From Catenaria anguillulae PL171 (Eukaryota > Blastocladiomycota > Blastocladiomycetes > Blastocladiales > Catenariaceae): DNA of 64,000 bases. The DNA lies in contig MCFL01000048.1 of assembly GCA_002102555.1 (NCBI GenBank), positions 1-64,000 of the forward strand, written 5' to 3'. The notes under the pieces were generated by a model that saw nothing but the letters and a program-made list of their open reading frames with translations, made no database searches and was not told the DNA's origin. The position numbers and the translations under genes were made by a program. Positions 33,672-44,487 of this stretch are shown piece by piece. Each line of letters starts with the position of its first letter. The first letter of the stretch is position 1.

Positions 33672-34127
33672 GGTGAATGTACTGGGCAGAGTTTGCGTGT
33701 GATGTGGGCCACAGTCCAGCTGGGAATGACGTTGATTGAAGATGAGCACCAAGCGAACGAAGCGGAAGAGGGGAGGTCTGGGACTCTATGTAGGAATAAC
33801 AGATAGTTGCATGGAGTAGCCGAGCTCGGAGCGAGGGCTTGTTCTATGGTGTGGCATGAGCAATACACAGAGCCGCATACCTGAGAGTGACGAGTTGCTC
33901 GTGTGGCGGGTGTGGTGACAACGGCGGGTGGCTCCTCTGCTCCTCCAATCACAATGTCTCTCGAGTTGTACATAGTTGGACGCGAATCATGTTCGCATCA
34001 CAGTCAGTCAGTCACACATCCGTTCACATCACGATTTGCTCAAGCTGAAAAGTATACATTCCAATATGTGCAAGACAATGGGAAAGGACAAGGCACGGGC
34101 AGAGCATCCAGCACATCGCAATTGCCT

Positions 34128-34679
34128 TCAACACTGCACATGCACCCATTCGACCGGAAACCTGCCCTTGCCCAAGTCGTGAAAGTGTTGAAACACCACG
34201 GGGCTCAAGTCCAAGTCGCCCTTACTGCACCCCGGACACTTGTCAACGACCTTGGCTACGATCGGAGCAGCATTGGGCGCAGATGGAGACGTGATGCGCA
34301 CGCAAGAGAAGCACGCGGGCGAGTTGCGCGTCGGGACGGCCGGGCCAAAGTCGATGGCGTTGAGTGCCACAATTGATTCGGCGGGACCATTGTATGCTTC
34401 ACAGGCACGGAGACCAGGCTGTGATTCAGCAGGTATGGAGTTATTGTGCGGCTTTTGTGTGAAATCTTGCGATACGGAAGGACGCACGTCATAGTAGGTC
34501 GCTTCACCAGAGCCTGTGACATGATCGCGACGAATGAGCGAGGCAGCTGAAAAATGTGCAATGCGAGCCAAGCCGGTGGTAGGCAAGTTTGATACACTCG
34601 GCGCAGCCGAAGCATCAAAGGCCAAGAGAGCGGATGTAGCCAGTACAACGGCAAGGAAAGAAATAATCATGTGGGACAT
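34128..34679 (-). CDS. secreted RlpA-like double-psi beta-barrel protein, short form
   Basis: Signal peptide (ISFLAVVLATSALLAF) plus a barrel: GEATYYDV, ACEAYNG, ALNAIDFGPAVPTRN, AKVVDKCPGCSKGDLDLSP, FHDLGKGRFPVEW. Aligned with its neighbour, it has 23 extra residues between TYYD and GLRACE. That stretch is bounded by GTGCGT and a CACAG acceptor (34487-34419, 69 nt), contains a CTGAAT branch-like site and no stop. It is therefore almost certainly a stopless intron of 3n length, giving exons 34679-34488 and 34418-34128 and 160 residues. Unlike the neighbour it has no Pro-rich tail or C-terminal hydrophobic anchor, so it should be released. The pair probably arose by tandem duplication. Confidence 0.78.
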   Translation of the reverse strand: MSHMIISFLAVVLATSALLAFDASAAPSVSNLPTTGLARIAHFSAASLIRRDHVTGSGEATYYDVRPSVSQDFTQKPHNNSIPAESQPGLRACEAYNGPAESIVALNAIDFGPAVPTRNSPACFSCVRITSPSAPNAAPIVAKVVDKCPGCSKGDLDLSPVVFQHFHDLGKGRFPVEWVHVQC

Positions 34680-35172
34680 GTTGAAAGGGAGACGGAGGGA
34701 CAGTTGGTGAGGTGAGCGCAAGCGGCGATCTGGTAAAGACTCACGAGCGATGCACGACGATTACTCAATACATGGCGCAAGAGGCGATGTGGGCTCTTGG
34801 CTGCTCTTATTGTCTGTTGGGACAACGGCCAGAACGCAGAATGCCACATGGTCGGTACAGCCCGTCAATCAGGTATAGAGCTCGTGTGGTATCCAGGCAA
34901 AGTAGTCGAAAAGGGTTCGTGCAACGGTATTAGACAGCCTTGATTGGTACCGCATCACCCAAGCTTACCGCTGCAATGCAAGGCGGATGGAGCGCTTGGT
35001 TTTGGTACCATACAGTCTCGAATCTATGGGCCTGACCATCCTGCCCAATGGATTACGAAATAAATCGACGATCAATGTGGTAAACCAGTGCCATGGTCGT
35101 GTGAGAAGATTGGTCAGGATCACTATACATGCACTTGCCCGTACGCACTTTCGCACCGGCTGGCTGTGTATG
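34680..35172. other. intergenic upstream of the short RlpA-like gene
   Basis: 493 bp. Carries the promoter of the short RlpA-like gene and the 3' end of the seven-TM gene. Nothing else recognised. Confidence 0.4.
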
Positions 35173-36382
35173 TCAATGTACAAATGTGTACTGTGTATCA
35201 CATGTTGGGGGACATGTCGCCGGACTGCACACGAGAACCACATTCCCAACACCCGCAGCCATCTCACCTCCATCCACAACCGTCATTCCCTCAAACAAGG
35301 CCGGGCGACTAGCCATTCCTGCGGCAGTCCCACTCTTTCGTTGATAGTGCATGATGCGCTCAAAGAGACACTCGGTCATGATTGTTATGCTCAGCACAAA
35401 CGACGAGGCGGCTGCTGGGCGAAATGACAGTGTCGTAACGGTCCAGTCCGGGGGAAGACATGTCAAGGTGATGATGCACAGCCATTGGGACAGATTGAGG
35501 GCCGCCATGGTACGAAGAGAGGCAGTGAGATGTTGGCGGATAGCGTTGGAGGGAGCAGCAGATCTTTTGGACATGCAGGACTGTGCCCTTCATGATGGTC
35601 ATTTGGAGACTTTGACAGCTTCTTGAATACACGAAGCGGTGTCTTCCATGTGGGTTTCTGCCGAGCCCCGGAGGGGTTGCTGTCACCGGATGAGGATGAA
35701 TGGATGGATGGATGTCTGGCTTCTGTCTTGGCTGTCGATGGGTTTTCAAAGGGTTGGTTCACCTGACAGCCGTCGCTCTTGTCCATCAATGCCCAAAAGG
35801 CGAATCCAATCGATACAAGTGGCGGATACACAGCAATGGGGAATGCCCACGGAGGAATGAATCGTGAATCAATCACCATGCTTGAAAGTCCTTGTCCAGA
35901 CCGAGCGAGGGCCAAGTTTCAGTAACCGAGGCGATAACGACAAGGACAACACCGATAGTGGTGATCCAACGAGCGACTCGAACGATTTTTTTTCGCTTGG
36001 CATTGTCGACATTTGTCCGAGTCGAAGCACAGCGCGCGACAAGCGCGAGTGCACTGAAAAATGCTGTCGGATGGATCAGAAAGGATCGGGATATGCGATG
36101 GACGACGAACGAGTAACTCGACCCTTGCGTTGCGGTAAAGAATGTATGGTAATGGTAAATGTTGTTGACAGAATCAAGTGCCATTCCAATACCACACATC
36201 AAGAGTAGGCGTGATCGTAGGGCCATGTATCGTAGTGGCGAGTCAATGGGCAACAGCTCGTTGTGAGGCGAACCGGATTTCCGTGCTCGCCGGCTCACGA
36301 GGGCGATTGAGGTTCCAGCAGCCGCGAAAGCGAGTCCGTGGAGCGCGATGGTTGAGATGTAGAGCGGGATTGCGGATGGCAT
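35173..36382 (-). CDS. seven-transmembrane receptor-like protein
   Basis: Seven hydrophobic segments can be counted in order: LYISTIALHGLAFAAAGTSI; ALRSRLLLMCGIGMALDSV; SFLIHPTAFFSALALVARC; WITTIGVVLVVIASVTE; WAFPIAVYPPLVSIGFAFWA; AALNLSQWLCIITLTCLP; and ASSFVLSITIMTECLFERI. Basic residues sit at the expected cytoplasmic loop ends (RRARK, NAKRKK). Segments 1-4 are in one frame. Segment 5 needs one base restored at the CC of 35876-35877. One or more introns with Ser/Pro-rich flanks (near 35590-35760) separate segments 5 and 6, in the position of a third cytoplasmic loop. The layout is GPCR-like, but no class motif (E/DRY, NPxxY) is visible, so it may be another seven-helix family. Confidence 0.55.
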
Positions 36383-36671
36383 CCTTGGGGCGTCTGTGCA
36401 CAGTATCTATGCATGAGTTTTGGCGTGCCGATTGCATGTCTGCTCTTCTTCAGGAGCAGGAGATGAGACGATTGGAGGTTGGTCGCGTTTGAGGTAGGTA
36501 ACCGAGCACGTGACAACACAACGTGAACATAATGCACATCTCCGCTTCTTTTTGGTCAGGTCGACCAGCGGTCAGCCACACCAGCGACCTGTACCAAAAG
36601 TATCCTGCCCAGCGTAAGAACACTGGGATATCCTCACGCACGAAACAACCCCCCAAATATATCACCCTACC

Positions 36672-37979
36672 ATGAAACGCAAGTTTACCCTCGAATCTGA
36701 CCCGTCGCCCGACGGCTCCATTGGCCCCGTCCTCGCGACCCTGGGCGGCGTTGTCGGTTCAGACGACCAATCGTTTTCCGTGTACCGCCACGCGCACTTC
36801 AAAACGCCTGCGAAATCGTCGCTGCGCGTGGTCACGGGTGACTCGCCGACGATCCAGTTGTACGGCGACTCGTTCAGCGAACCGTCGGGCACCGAGGGCA
36901 TTGCCACGTATGCCGTAGGCATCATTGACAAGGTCCGTGGCAAGGTGCGCGTGGTGGCCGCGCCTGTGGTGCACTTGGAGCCAAAGTACAAGCTTGTCGC
37001 CAAGACCAATGCCGAGCGGGTCGACAAGTCGTCCATGATGGCGGCACGCAACGCCCTTGGTACAACGTTTGGTAACAAGCGCGCAAAGACGGCCATCAAG
37101 GCCCTCGAGCGTGGCCGCATCAATGCCGATGCACTCGACAAGGCCGCGGGAGAGTTGCACGCGAGTGTCGAACACAGCTTGGAGTTTGTGCCGACGAGCG
37201 AGGAGTTGGCCCTCGAGCTCGAGCTCGATAACCCCTTGCCGCCGCACGATTTGCAGGCGACCGACGTCACGCAGGTGTACCCGTTGGATGGCTTGTTCCC
37301 GCAGCGTGCGCAGGGGGCACTGATGAAGATTGTTGCCAAGGTTCGGTCGGCAAAAGATCTGTTGGAGCAGCTGGGCGTGGACGCCGATAACGAGGCGGGG
37401 ATTTGGCTCGAGCGCGAGATTGTGTCGTTGCTGGTGAAGCGGACCGGGTCGGCCGCGGCAAAGACCAAGGCGGGCAACGCAAAGCCCGTGCCCAAGCAAG
37501 ACCAGTCGCGCGCCGCGCTGTGCTTGTACGCGCTGTACCTGGTGCGCATGACAAAGTGCCGCGACTCCAACCTCAAGGGCAACTCTGCGCTTGTTGCCTC
37601 GATTGCGTGCCCCGATGTGCTCGCCTGGGATCTGCTCAACGGGTACACGGACCGTGTGCCCATGGCCGGCACTAAGGTCAAGCATGCCCTGACGCCCAGG
37701 GCAAAGACACGCCTGTTGTGCCATGTGCTCGCGTGTTACTTGCATTTGCACTCGTTCTCATTGAGTGTGCAGGATGTGGCCAAGGATTTGGGCGCAAACA
37801 TTTCGCAGGTCCAAGAGTTGTTGCGTGCCATGGGATGTAACGGAACCAGTTTGTCGGCGGCAGAAAAGGCTGAGCTCGGGTTGTCGGCTTTCGACAAGAG
37901 CACCACTCGGTACAGCTTGTCGGCCCCGCTCAAGTTGCCGGGGCCAAGGATTGCCAAGAAGGGCGGGTCGCGCCGGTAA
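36672..37979 (+). CDS. RPA49: RNA polymerase I subunit A49
   Basis: A49 pairs with A34.5 in a TFIIF-like heterodimer on RNA polymerase I and carries a tandem winged-helix region that binds promoter DNA. The single exon encodes 435 residues, the typical length. N-terminal dimerisation module: FSVYRHAHFKTPAKSSLRVV and PTIQLYGDSF, followed by YAVGIIDKVRGKVRVV. The central part includes ERVDKSSMMAARNALGTTFG and KRAKTAIKALERGRIN. The C-terminal tandem winged helix includes YPLDGLFPQRAQGALMKIV and the end FSLSVQDVAKDLGANISQV. The frame is clean and ends in a basic tail (KKGGSRR). The nucleolar site is inferred from the family. Confidence 0.9.
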   Translation: MKRKFTLESDPSPDGSIGPVLATLGGVVGSDDQSFSVYRHAHFKTPAKSSLRVVTGDSPTIQLYGDSFSEPSGTEGIATYAVGIIDKVRGKVRVVAAPVVHLEPKYKLVAKTNAERVDKSSMMAARNALGTTFGNKRAKTAIKALERGRINADALDKAAGELHASVEHSLEFVPTSEELALELELDNPLPPHDLQATDVTQVYPLDGLFPQRAQGALMKIVAKVRSAKDLLEQLGVDADNEAGIWLEREIVSLLVKRTGSAAAKTKAGNAKPVPKQDQSRAALCLYALYLVRMTKCRDSNLKGNSALVASIACPDVLAWDLLNGYTDRVPMAGTKVKHALTPRAKTRLLCHVLACYLHLHSFSLSVQDVAKDLGANISQVQELLRAMGCNGTSLSAAEKAELGLSAFDKSTTRYSLSAPLKLPGPRIAKKGGSRR

Positions 37980-38207
37980 GCGTCAGGTGTGTTTGTTGTT
38001 TACGTTTGGATTCCTTTACACTTCCATATGCATGCATGTATTCATATAGCTGTTTTCATCGCTCTTGCGACATGGTCTGGTTCACGAATCTCAACTGGAC
38101 TTCGGAGCACTCGCTCTGTGTCCAGCTTTGTCGAGAACAGAAACATTCGCTTGAATGACGTCCTTGACCCCAGCTTCGGCATGATTATGAAACGACAGGC
38201 TCTCAGC

Positions 38208-38945
38208 TTACTGCCTCTTTGTCCCCGCCGACCTCCTCCTAGCCCCTCCGGATATCCGGCTCTTGCGGGCCCCTAAACTCGTCCGACTCGTCGCCTTATC
38301 AGCGCCAGCGGCCGCCGAATGCATTTTCTCCACCCTCTTCAACCTCTGCAGCACCTCTGCGCCCTTGTCCACATGATGCTTGACTTTGAGTGCGGTTCCC
38401 ACATGGGAGCGTGCGATTTTGCCGAGATCGGCCGGAGCAATGTAGGTAGGCTGGATGGGCGTGGTCAAGGGTTTGATTCGGGAAGTGTACAGAGAGACAA
38501 ACGAGTTGATCTTGGAGATGAGGGCGGATTTGGTGTTGTCCGTCAAGACCGTGTCGTCGTCGTGACCGGGCAGCGGCGGTGCTGGTGTGGGTGCAGACTC
38601 GGGTGGAGGCGGCGGAGGGCATGCGATGCTTGCATTTTCCAGCACCGAGCGGCCGGACTCTCGGATCACATCGAGAAAGGATTGAAATGCTGGGTCGCCA
38701 GGCGAGGGCGGGAGTGTGGTTGAAGCCGCTGCGAGTGACGAGACGAGCGCGGGAGGCAATATGTCGGTGACGGGCGGCGGACTGAGCCAGGCGGGCGACT
38801 GGACCAGCGAGTCGATGAGGTCGAGTGCGCAGAGTGATAAGTGAGAGGATGACATGGCTTTGGGTGTGAGAATTGATTCGATCGGCTGATCATGATCGAG
38901 CTCGATGGCGGCTGTTATGGCCAACCGCCGATTGTAAACATTCAT
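38208..38945 (-). CDS. unrecognised protein with C-terminal helical region
   Basis: I do not recognise it. The frame is intact to the stop at 38208. The start at 38945 (MNVYNRR) is provisional and 38855 (MSSSHLS) is a good alternative. The middle is Pro/Ser-rich with a run of eight prolines. The last third is predicted helical and basic (IAPADLGKIARSHVGTALKV, EVLQRLKRVEKMHS) and ends in an Arg/Ser/Gly tail. The layout, with a disordered N-terminus and a short C-terminal helix, would suit an adaptor or kinetochore-type protein, but no motif supports that. It is convergent with RPA49. Confidence 0.5.
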   Translation of the reverse strand: MNVYNRRLAITAAIELDHDQPIESILTPKAMSSSHLSLCALDLIDSLVQSPAWLSPPPVTDILPPALVSSLAAASTTLPPSPGDPAFQSFLDVIRESGRSVLENASIACPPPPPPESAPTPAPPLPGHDDDTVLTDNTKSALISKINSFVSLYTSRIKPLTTPIQPTYIAPADLGKIARSHVGTALKVKHHVDKGAEVLQRLKRVEKMHSAAAGADKATSRTSLGARKSRISGGARRRSAGTKRQ

Positions 38946-39037
38946 ACTGTATGATATTGGGGCCATCACCCCAACTCCACTCCAATGCAGTATGTAAGCT
39001 GGCAAGAACCACCTCGGCACTCTGAGCACCTTTGTCC

Positions 39038-40105
39038 ATGATCTTTTCCGCTCTCATCAGATCCCGTCGTCCGAGCCCAAGTGTTGGGCGGCCGCCATCG
39101 TCTCGCGGCAGTCGCAGTTGTCAGCACTATCCCGCGTTGGGTCCAACGCCAACGGCCGCCGCTTCAATGGCAAGCATTGCGCTCACGTCTCTTGTCTTCA
39201 TCGACCAATTCCTCAAAGTCATCGCCGTCATCGTTTGGGCCACGGTCGCGAGAAAACGTTGCAGGCACAACGTTGGGGAGCGGCACAGCAGCGGCTAGCG
39301 CAGAGACACGGGACGCCGGTTCACGGTGGATTGGCGATACTATGCAGCTCGGGTTTGTCGTTGCTCTTGAACCCATAACGTCCCACCATACCCATGCTGA
39401 TTCAACGAGTCCAATTCTCACAGTTCAAAGAAAAGCCAGGAAGTCACTTGTATGTGTTTTCGTCGACTCGCCGAAGTTGTTAACGACGAGACCTGACTTC
39501 AATGGCCATTATTGGGCAAAACTGTCGCAATCTGGCAGGACCGGTATGGTTCATCATTGTCGCCCCGTTTGCTCCTTGCGACCCTCGTCCTCACGAATCT
39601 CAACATGTGTCCACCTTTCAGCTTTTCTCGTCCTGCACGAATTCACAGCCATTGCACCTTTGGGACTCGTGTACTACGGCCTGTCCTGGTCCGACATCCA
39701 GATTCCCTTCCCGCAATCCGTTCTCGATGGTGCGACCCAACGATCAGACGCCGCGTTCGCCATCGTCATTCACACATCACTCCGTCCCCAAATGTCGAAT
39801 AGAAAGCAACGCTAAAATCAAGCGAGTCATCAAGTACTATGGCTGGGACATTGAACCCGATTCCCGGGTCATGGTGAACATGGTGGCCGCGTACGGCATT
39901 GTCAAGATGATGTTGCCGTTGCGAATTGGCATCAGGTACACTTTGATTGCTGGAATGGATACACACAAGTGGCAAGGCTGAGCGCCAACTCATTCTTTCT
40001 GTGCATGCTCCTAGCGTTTTCTTCACACCGTCGTTGGCCAAGGTGCTCGACCGGGTTGTGCTGCCATTGAGGAAAAAGGTCCGCGGAGTGATTAGGGGAA
40101 AGTAG
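39038..40105 (+). CDS. mitochondrial FLILHELTAI-domain protein (Mrx11-like)
   Basis: The Pfam family named after its conserved FLILHELTAI string is restricted to fungi, and its yeast member is mitochondrial. Here the string reads FLVLHEFTAIAPLGLVYYGL (about 39620-39680), followed by IKRVIKYYGWDIE and AAYGIVKMMLPLRIGIS, then the last exon (from 40015, after a 79-nt intron 39936-40014) VFFTPSLAKVLDRVV. The N-terminus from the ATG at 39038 is rich in Arg and Ser, suiting a mitochondrial presequence. The middle exons lie in different frames; one or two introns or indels (near 39180 and 39760-39800) could not be fixed. Overall span is reliable at the 3' end, less so in the middle. Confidence 0.62.
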
Positions 40106-40459
40106 GAGTGTAGGTTTGTCCCGAGAATGCCGCCTGCTTTGCTTGTCTGTCCGTATCCGCAGTTTTAATATTGAATGCAGAGGCGACCAATACCTGGCGT
40201 GCTGAGCCAGTTTTCTGCCTCCACGCCATGAAATGCCTGAGTGTTCCTGCGAACACCAGCCTAACGACGCGTCGACTTGCTGCTCCCGAGATGCTTGGGC
40301 TGGAGCACTGCTCAGGCAAAGGCTTGGCTGTTGGTGAGCTTGAGCGCCTCCCGTCGATACGTAAGCGAGCATGTCGGGGGAGAGCAGCATGTTCCCTTCA
40401 CTCTTCAGCACCAATGAACCAGTACAAGTCCGTTCGAGCAGCCTGAACCATCACCGACA
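40106..40459 (+). other. intergenic
   Basis: 354 bp between two genes on the same strand. No feature recognised. Confidence 0.4.
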
Positions 40460-43228
40460 ATGGCCGTCAACATCCTGTGCCAGTCTCGGCCTTTACAGGA
40501 CCTCATCCAAAAGGAGTGGCCCGCTCTGATGGCGGACCTGCTCAACACCGGGGTGTGGTCCCGCGAGGTCTGGCAAGCAGCGCAAATCAAGCTTCAAGTT
40601 CTCCAAGCGAGTGCTCTTCTGAATCCCGCCTGGTTCGCCGGCCGGGCTTTACTGGGCTCCATGGTGATTGACCTGGAACGGTGCAAACCAAGACAACACC
40701 CAGCAGGCAAGGACCGCCGTTCCCAATGTCACTTCCACGAGTGCTGCAACGGCCACGGCCACACCCACACCCACCAGACTGTCTTTGTTCAAGCGCCAAA
40801 CCGAAGCGGCACCTGCAGACTCGGTTCTCCTCTACCTGCACAGTTCGTCAAAGCGGCGCATCTTGTCGTCAAGAATCAACCGTTGCCAAGTGACCTCGAA
40901 TCGCTGCTGGCCGCTTGCAACGCTGGACCAAAAGCACCCGTTCCCGCGCTCCCGCCACTCACAGAGCCCCTCAATCGTGTCAACTTTCTCGCACTCGGTT
41001 GTGTTCAAGTGCCGCTTCCCCCGCCAAACCAGTGGCTCAACGAAACCTGTCTCGCACCACCAACATCCAGTCCCCACAGTGCATTGCCCAGGCGCCATCA
41101 TTCAACCCGTCGTGTTATGGCCAAGCGGCGTTCCTAGACACTGCCCCGGTCGCTGGGACACGTCCCAAAGTCGGTTTGGTGCTTGGCGTTGCGTTTGGAA
41201 CGTTGGGCGGTGTCCTTGTCCTTGTATGTTGAGCATCATCAAATGTGTGTCTCCACATCCGACATGATCTGACTGACTGACGACCTGCTTCCATCACGAT
41301 AGCTTGCGATTGCCTACTTTGTTGCTCGTGAAAAGCTCAAGGAGCGGACAAAGCAACTCACGCGCACTCGTCAACCGTCTGCCGCCGAGGGATACCGCGC
41401 TCTCCAGTCCGAAGCGTCGCACTCTCAAATCCGCTCAACGCCCGGTAACTCGCGCCATGGTTCTGTCCGCGGCCCGCTTGTCAATGGCCTCATGCCGTCA
41501 CTGACTCCTTCTCTGTCACTCAACAATTTGTCAGCCGATGGTGGGAACACGGGCAGTCGCCCTGGCACTAACCCGCGCCGGTCGTCACTGCGCGCCTCGC
41601 GCGACATATCGGTCGAGTCCAACGAGTCCTTGGCCCGCGATTCAACGGCCCCGAATGCCGCCGCAGAAGCCACCTTGACCACTGGCGCGACGGTGGGCGT
41701 CAACTTTGCCGACGAGCAGCCCGAGGTCCCTCCCCGCCGCTCGTCTGCCTCGTTGAGCGCGTTCGCCGCTGCCCTGCGTACCGGTCTTCGCATGAACCAC
41801 TCTGCTCCGCCTAGTCCAACCGACAACTCATTCAAGCGCGAAACCGATCAAGTTGCCACAAATGTCCTGGAACGCGTTGAGGGAGCTGCCGCCGCTGGCG
41901 AGAGGTCCACGTCGTCCGCACCCATGTTACGGCAGCACGTCATGTTTGCTTCTCCGGTCGATGCGCCGCCTCAGCCGTCGGCGGCATTCGAGCGCCGCCG
42001 CTCCGACTCGATCGCCTTGTCATCTGCTGTCCTTCGCGCTCAAGTCTTTGGCCAGCATCACCCTCAACGTCGATCCACGAGTCCTGCTCCTATTCAAATG
42101 CCTCAGCCGATTCTGCGTCGCCCCGCTCGCCAGCTACCCACGCCGGGAGATGTTGCGCAGCCGCAACCACAGTACCCGGGTAGATCGCGCAGCTTGACGC
42201 CCGTGCCGCGTCCATCGTCACCCGCACCACCGGGATCGAGCGCCTCGCCCATGCCTGGTTCGCGCTCAACAACGCCCAATCCGCCAACACATGCAAACAC
42301 GGCGCCGCTGCCGTTTGCATCACTTGCACCACCGCCCATGCCAGCCGCCGCCGTGGCAGCGCCGCTCACCCCGTCCCATCCGGAACCCATTTCCGTTCTC
42401 ACGCCTGTTCCCGCAGACATGTCGGGCGGATCATCGGATCAGCAACAAGACCAGCAAGACCCGCAGCCCCCGGCGCTCCCACAACAAATGCTCCACGTTC
42501 TCGATTTTGTCGGCCCATCCATTTCTGTTCACTGGCTCACGTTTGGCCATCCTCCCGAACAAACGGCAGCCCTAGCATCCAACATATCCCAGCTCACCAA
42601 CGAGTGGCGCAGCGCTTATGGCATGGCCAAGGTCGACATCCCGACACATCTCATGGGCTGGGAACGCACGCAAGCGCGCAAGGCCATGGGTGCCGCCATT
42701 GTGCACGCGCTGTCGCAGTTCGAGTCGCTCATCCTGGCGTTTCCAGCATTCCAGGGCAACGTGCCCCACCAGGCAACAAGCGTACGTGGCATGACGCGCT
42801 GGTTTGGCGCGCTCGGCGTCGCCGCACAGCATGTCAATCCAAGCTGGATTTCGCAAGGCGGCAACAATCCGTTCAAGCTGGCGACCGATGGGTTGGTGCA
42901 CGACGCTCAGCGTGTTGCAGACGAGATCTGGGCGCCCGTCATGGAGGCGAGCCGAGTGCAAGTTGGGAGGGCCGTGCGGACCGTGTTGCGCGCCATGATG
43001 CTCATCAAGGCCAAGGTCCCGTATGCCGCTGTCTTGACGGTCAATTCGCACGGGCATGGTGGGGTTGCGGGCGGAGCAGTTTTCAATCCGCGTGTCATGA
43101 TGTTTGATTCCGCGGATCCGGTCCCATCGTCGCCTGATGGTATCATTCACGTCCAGTGCGAGCTGTTTCCTGGCCTCGTTGATGCGTCTCGCACTCAGGT
43201 CATGGTGCCGTGCATGGTGCTCGGTTGA
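40460..43228 (+). CDS. single-pass membrane protein, unknown, with large Ser/Pro-rich cytoplasmic part
   Basis: Not recognised. The clear part is a transmembrane helix, GLVLGVAFGTLGGVLVLV, interrupted by an intron of about 80 nt (near 41225-41302) and continuing LAIAYFVAREKLKERTKQL. Upstream lies a Cys-containing, Pro-rich ectodomain (LESLLAACNAGPKAPVP, NQWLNETCLAPP, NPSCYGQAAFLD) in shifting frames, which implies at least two indels or introns before 41100. The first exon is uncertain. Downstream, 41492-43228 is one intact frame: about 330 Ser/Pro/Arg-rich residues, then a folded C-terminal domain of about 220 residues beginning QMLHVLDFVGPSISVHWL with many Ala-rich helices. The topology suggests a fungal surface sensor, but this is inference only. 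Confidence 0.5.
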
Positions 43229-43423
43229 TTCAGTCCACTTTTGGGTTTCTTAGACTTTTTGTTTGTTTTTTATTGTCTTTTGCTTCAACTTGTATCGCAC
43301 CAGCAGCCTCACTTCACTCGCGGCGTCTCGCACTGGCACGCACTTTCAATTTTTGACCCCCATATTGTACAACCGCAAATACATAATTCAGTGTTAGACA
43401 GCAAGATAAGTGCGTGTGAAGAG

Positions 43424-44487
43424 CTATGACGATGTTGGAATCGACATGATTTCGTAGTAGACATTGAGTGGCCGGCCATCCTCGCCAGTAAAATTGCTTG
43501 GGGATGTCGGGTCAATTGAAAACCTAGTATGGCAGTGACCGGGGCCGGTGTGAGTAATGATTTAGGGAGAGTGACAAAGGCGGCAAAAAGTACCCTTGGT
43601 TTCTGTAAAATTTGATAGCAGATCCGTTGGCTTCATTGTCGACAAGTTAGCTCCTAATGTGACCGACAATCATGAAAGGTGGAGGGGAAGTGGGACATTT
43701 ACATACCTTTGAATACCGTCAACATGAGCTTGTCCATGCTCCTCGCTCGACAGCATGCAATGCACATTCTTGTCAACAACGAGCCAATACCCCTTCCTTG
43801 CGCACCAGGCGCCACCTGGAGTTCGTAGCTGGTGGGCAATGGCACGGATGAGCAAAGAGATACCGCCCAAGTGGGCCGAAAAACAGCATCTGACACATAC
43901 CAATACCCAACGGGCTGCTCCCACTCCTCCTCAGCATGCTCCTCCGTGGAAAACTGGTACATGAGAAAGCCGACAAGCACCTGCTGCTCGTCCGATGTGA
44001 AAACAATGAACCGCTGGCTGAGGTCGTTCATATCGGCGAGCTTTTCGTCGTCGTTCCATCCAACGCCTTTCTCCGCATCGTACATGGGACCGACATTGAG
44101 TTTTGTCAAGGCAAAGCATTGATCAAAGAGACCATCGGGAATGTCGCGGCGGGCAAAAAAGTGCAAGGTGAGGTCCGGATTTACACTGTCAGCATGATCA
44201 GGCGAGCATGTCGGGTGAGGGTGGGAACGCATTCAAGAGGCCGTGACTCGAAGCTGCGTACTCGAGAAAGTCTTGAGCCCATGATTGGGCAGCAAGGACT
44301 CTAGCGAAAGCCAGAGTGGTAAAGATCTGTTACATTGGAGCGATGGGGCGTGAGACACATTACAAGATTGGAAATGGAATGCCAGTCAGTGTGGCGGGCA
44401 AAGACAAACGTCTGTTGCACTGGCAGCAGTGCGTCGAGCTGCCTTGGTGCGTGCGGCAGGTGAAGGTTGAGCACTGCCGGCGGGCAT
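43424..44487 (-). CDS. NAA40: N-alpha-acetyltransferase 40 (NatD)
   Basis: NatD acetylates the N-terminal serine of histones H4 and H2A. The GNAT core is clear: LTKLNVGPMYDAEKGVGWND, FIVFTSDEQQVLVGFLMYQF, then YELQVAPGAQGRGIGSLLTR with the acetyl-CoA loop QGRGIGS, KLMLTVFK and NGSAIKFYRNQGF, and the end SIDPTSPSNF...YEIMS. Three introns are exact: 43900-43829, 43706-43631 and 43593-43524, with exons 43828-43707, 43630-43594 and 43523-43424. Each join reproduces conserved family residues. The upstream part is less sure: one or two short exons between the proposed ATG at 44487 (MPAGSAQ...) and about 44190 are unresolved. Confidence 0.8.

Noticed and set aside
36662-37751. Two 330-340-codon minus-strand frames inside RPA49
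   Set aside because: The plus-strand frame matches A49 from end to end; the antisense frames are a by-product of GC-rich third positions.
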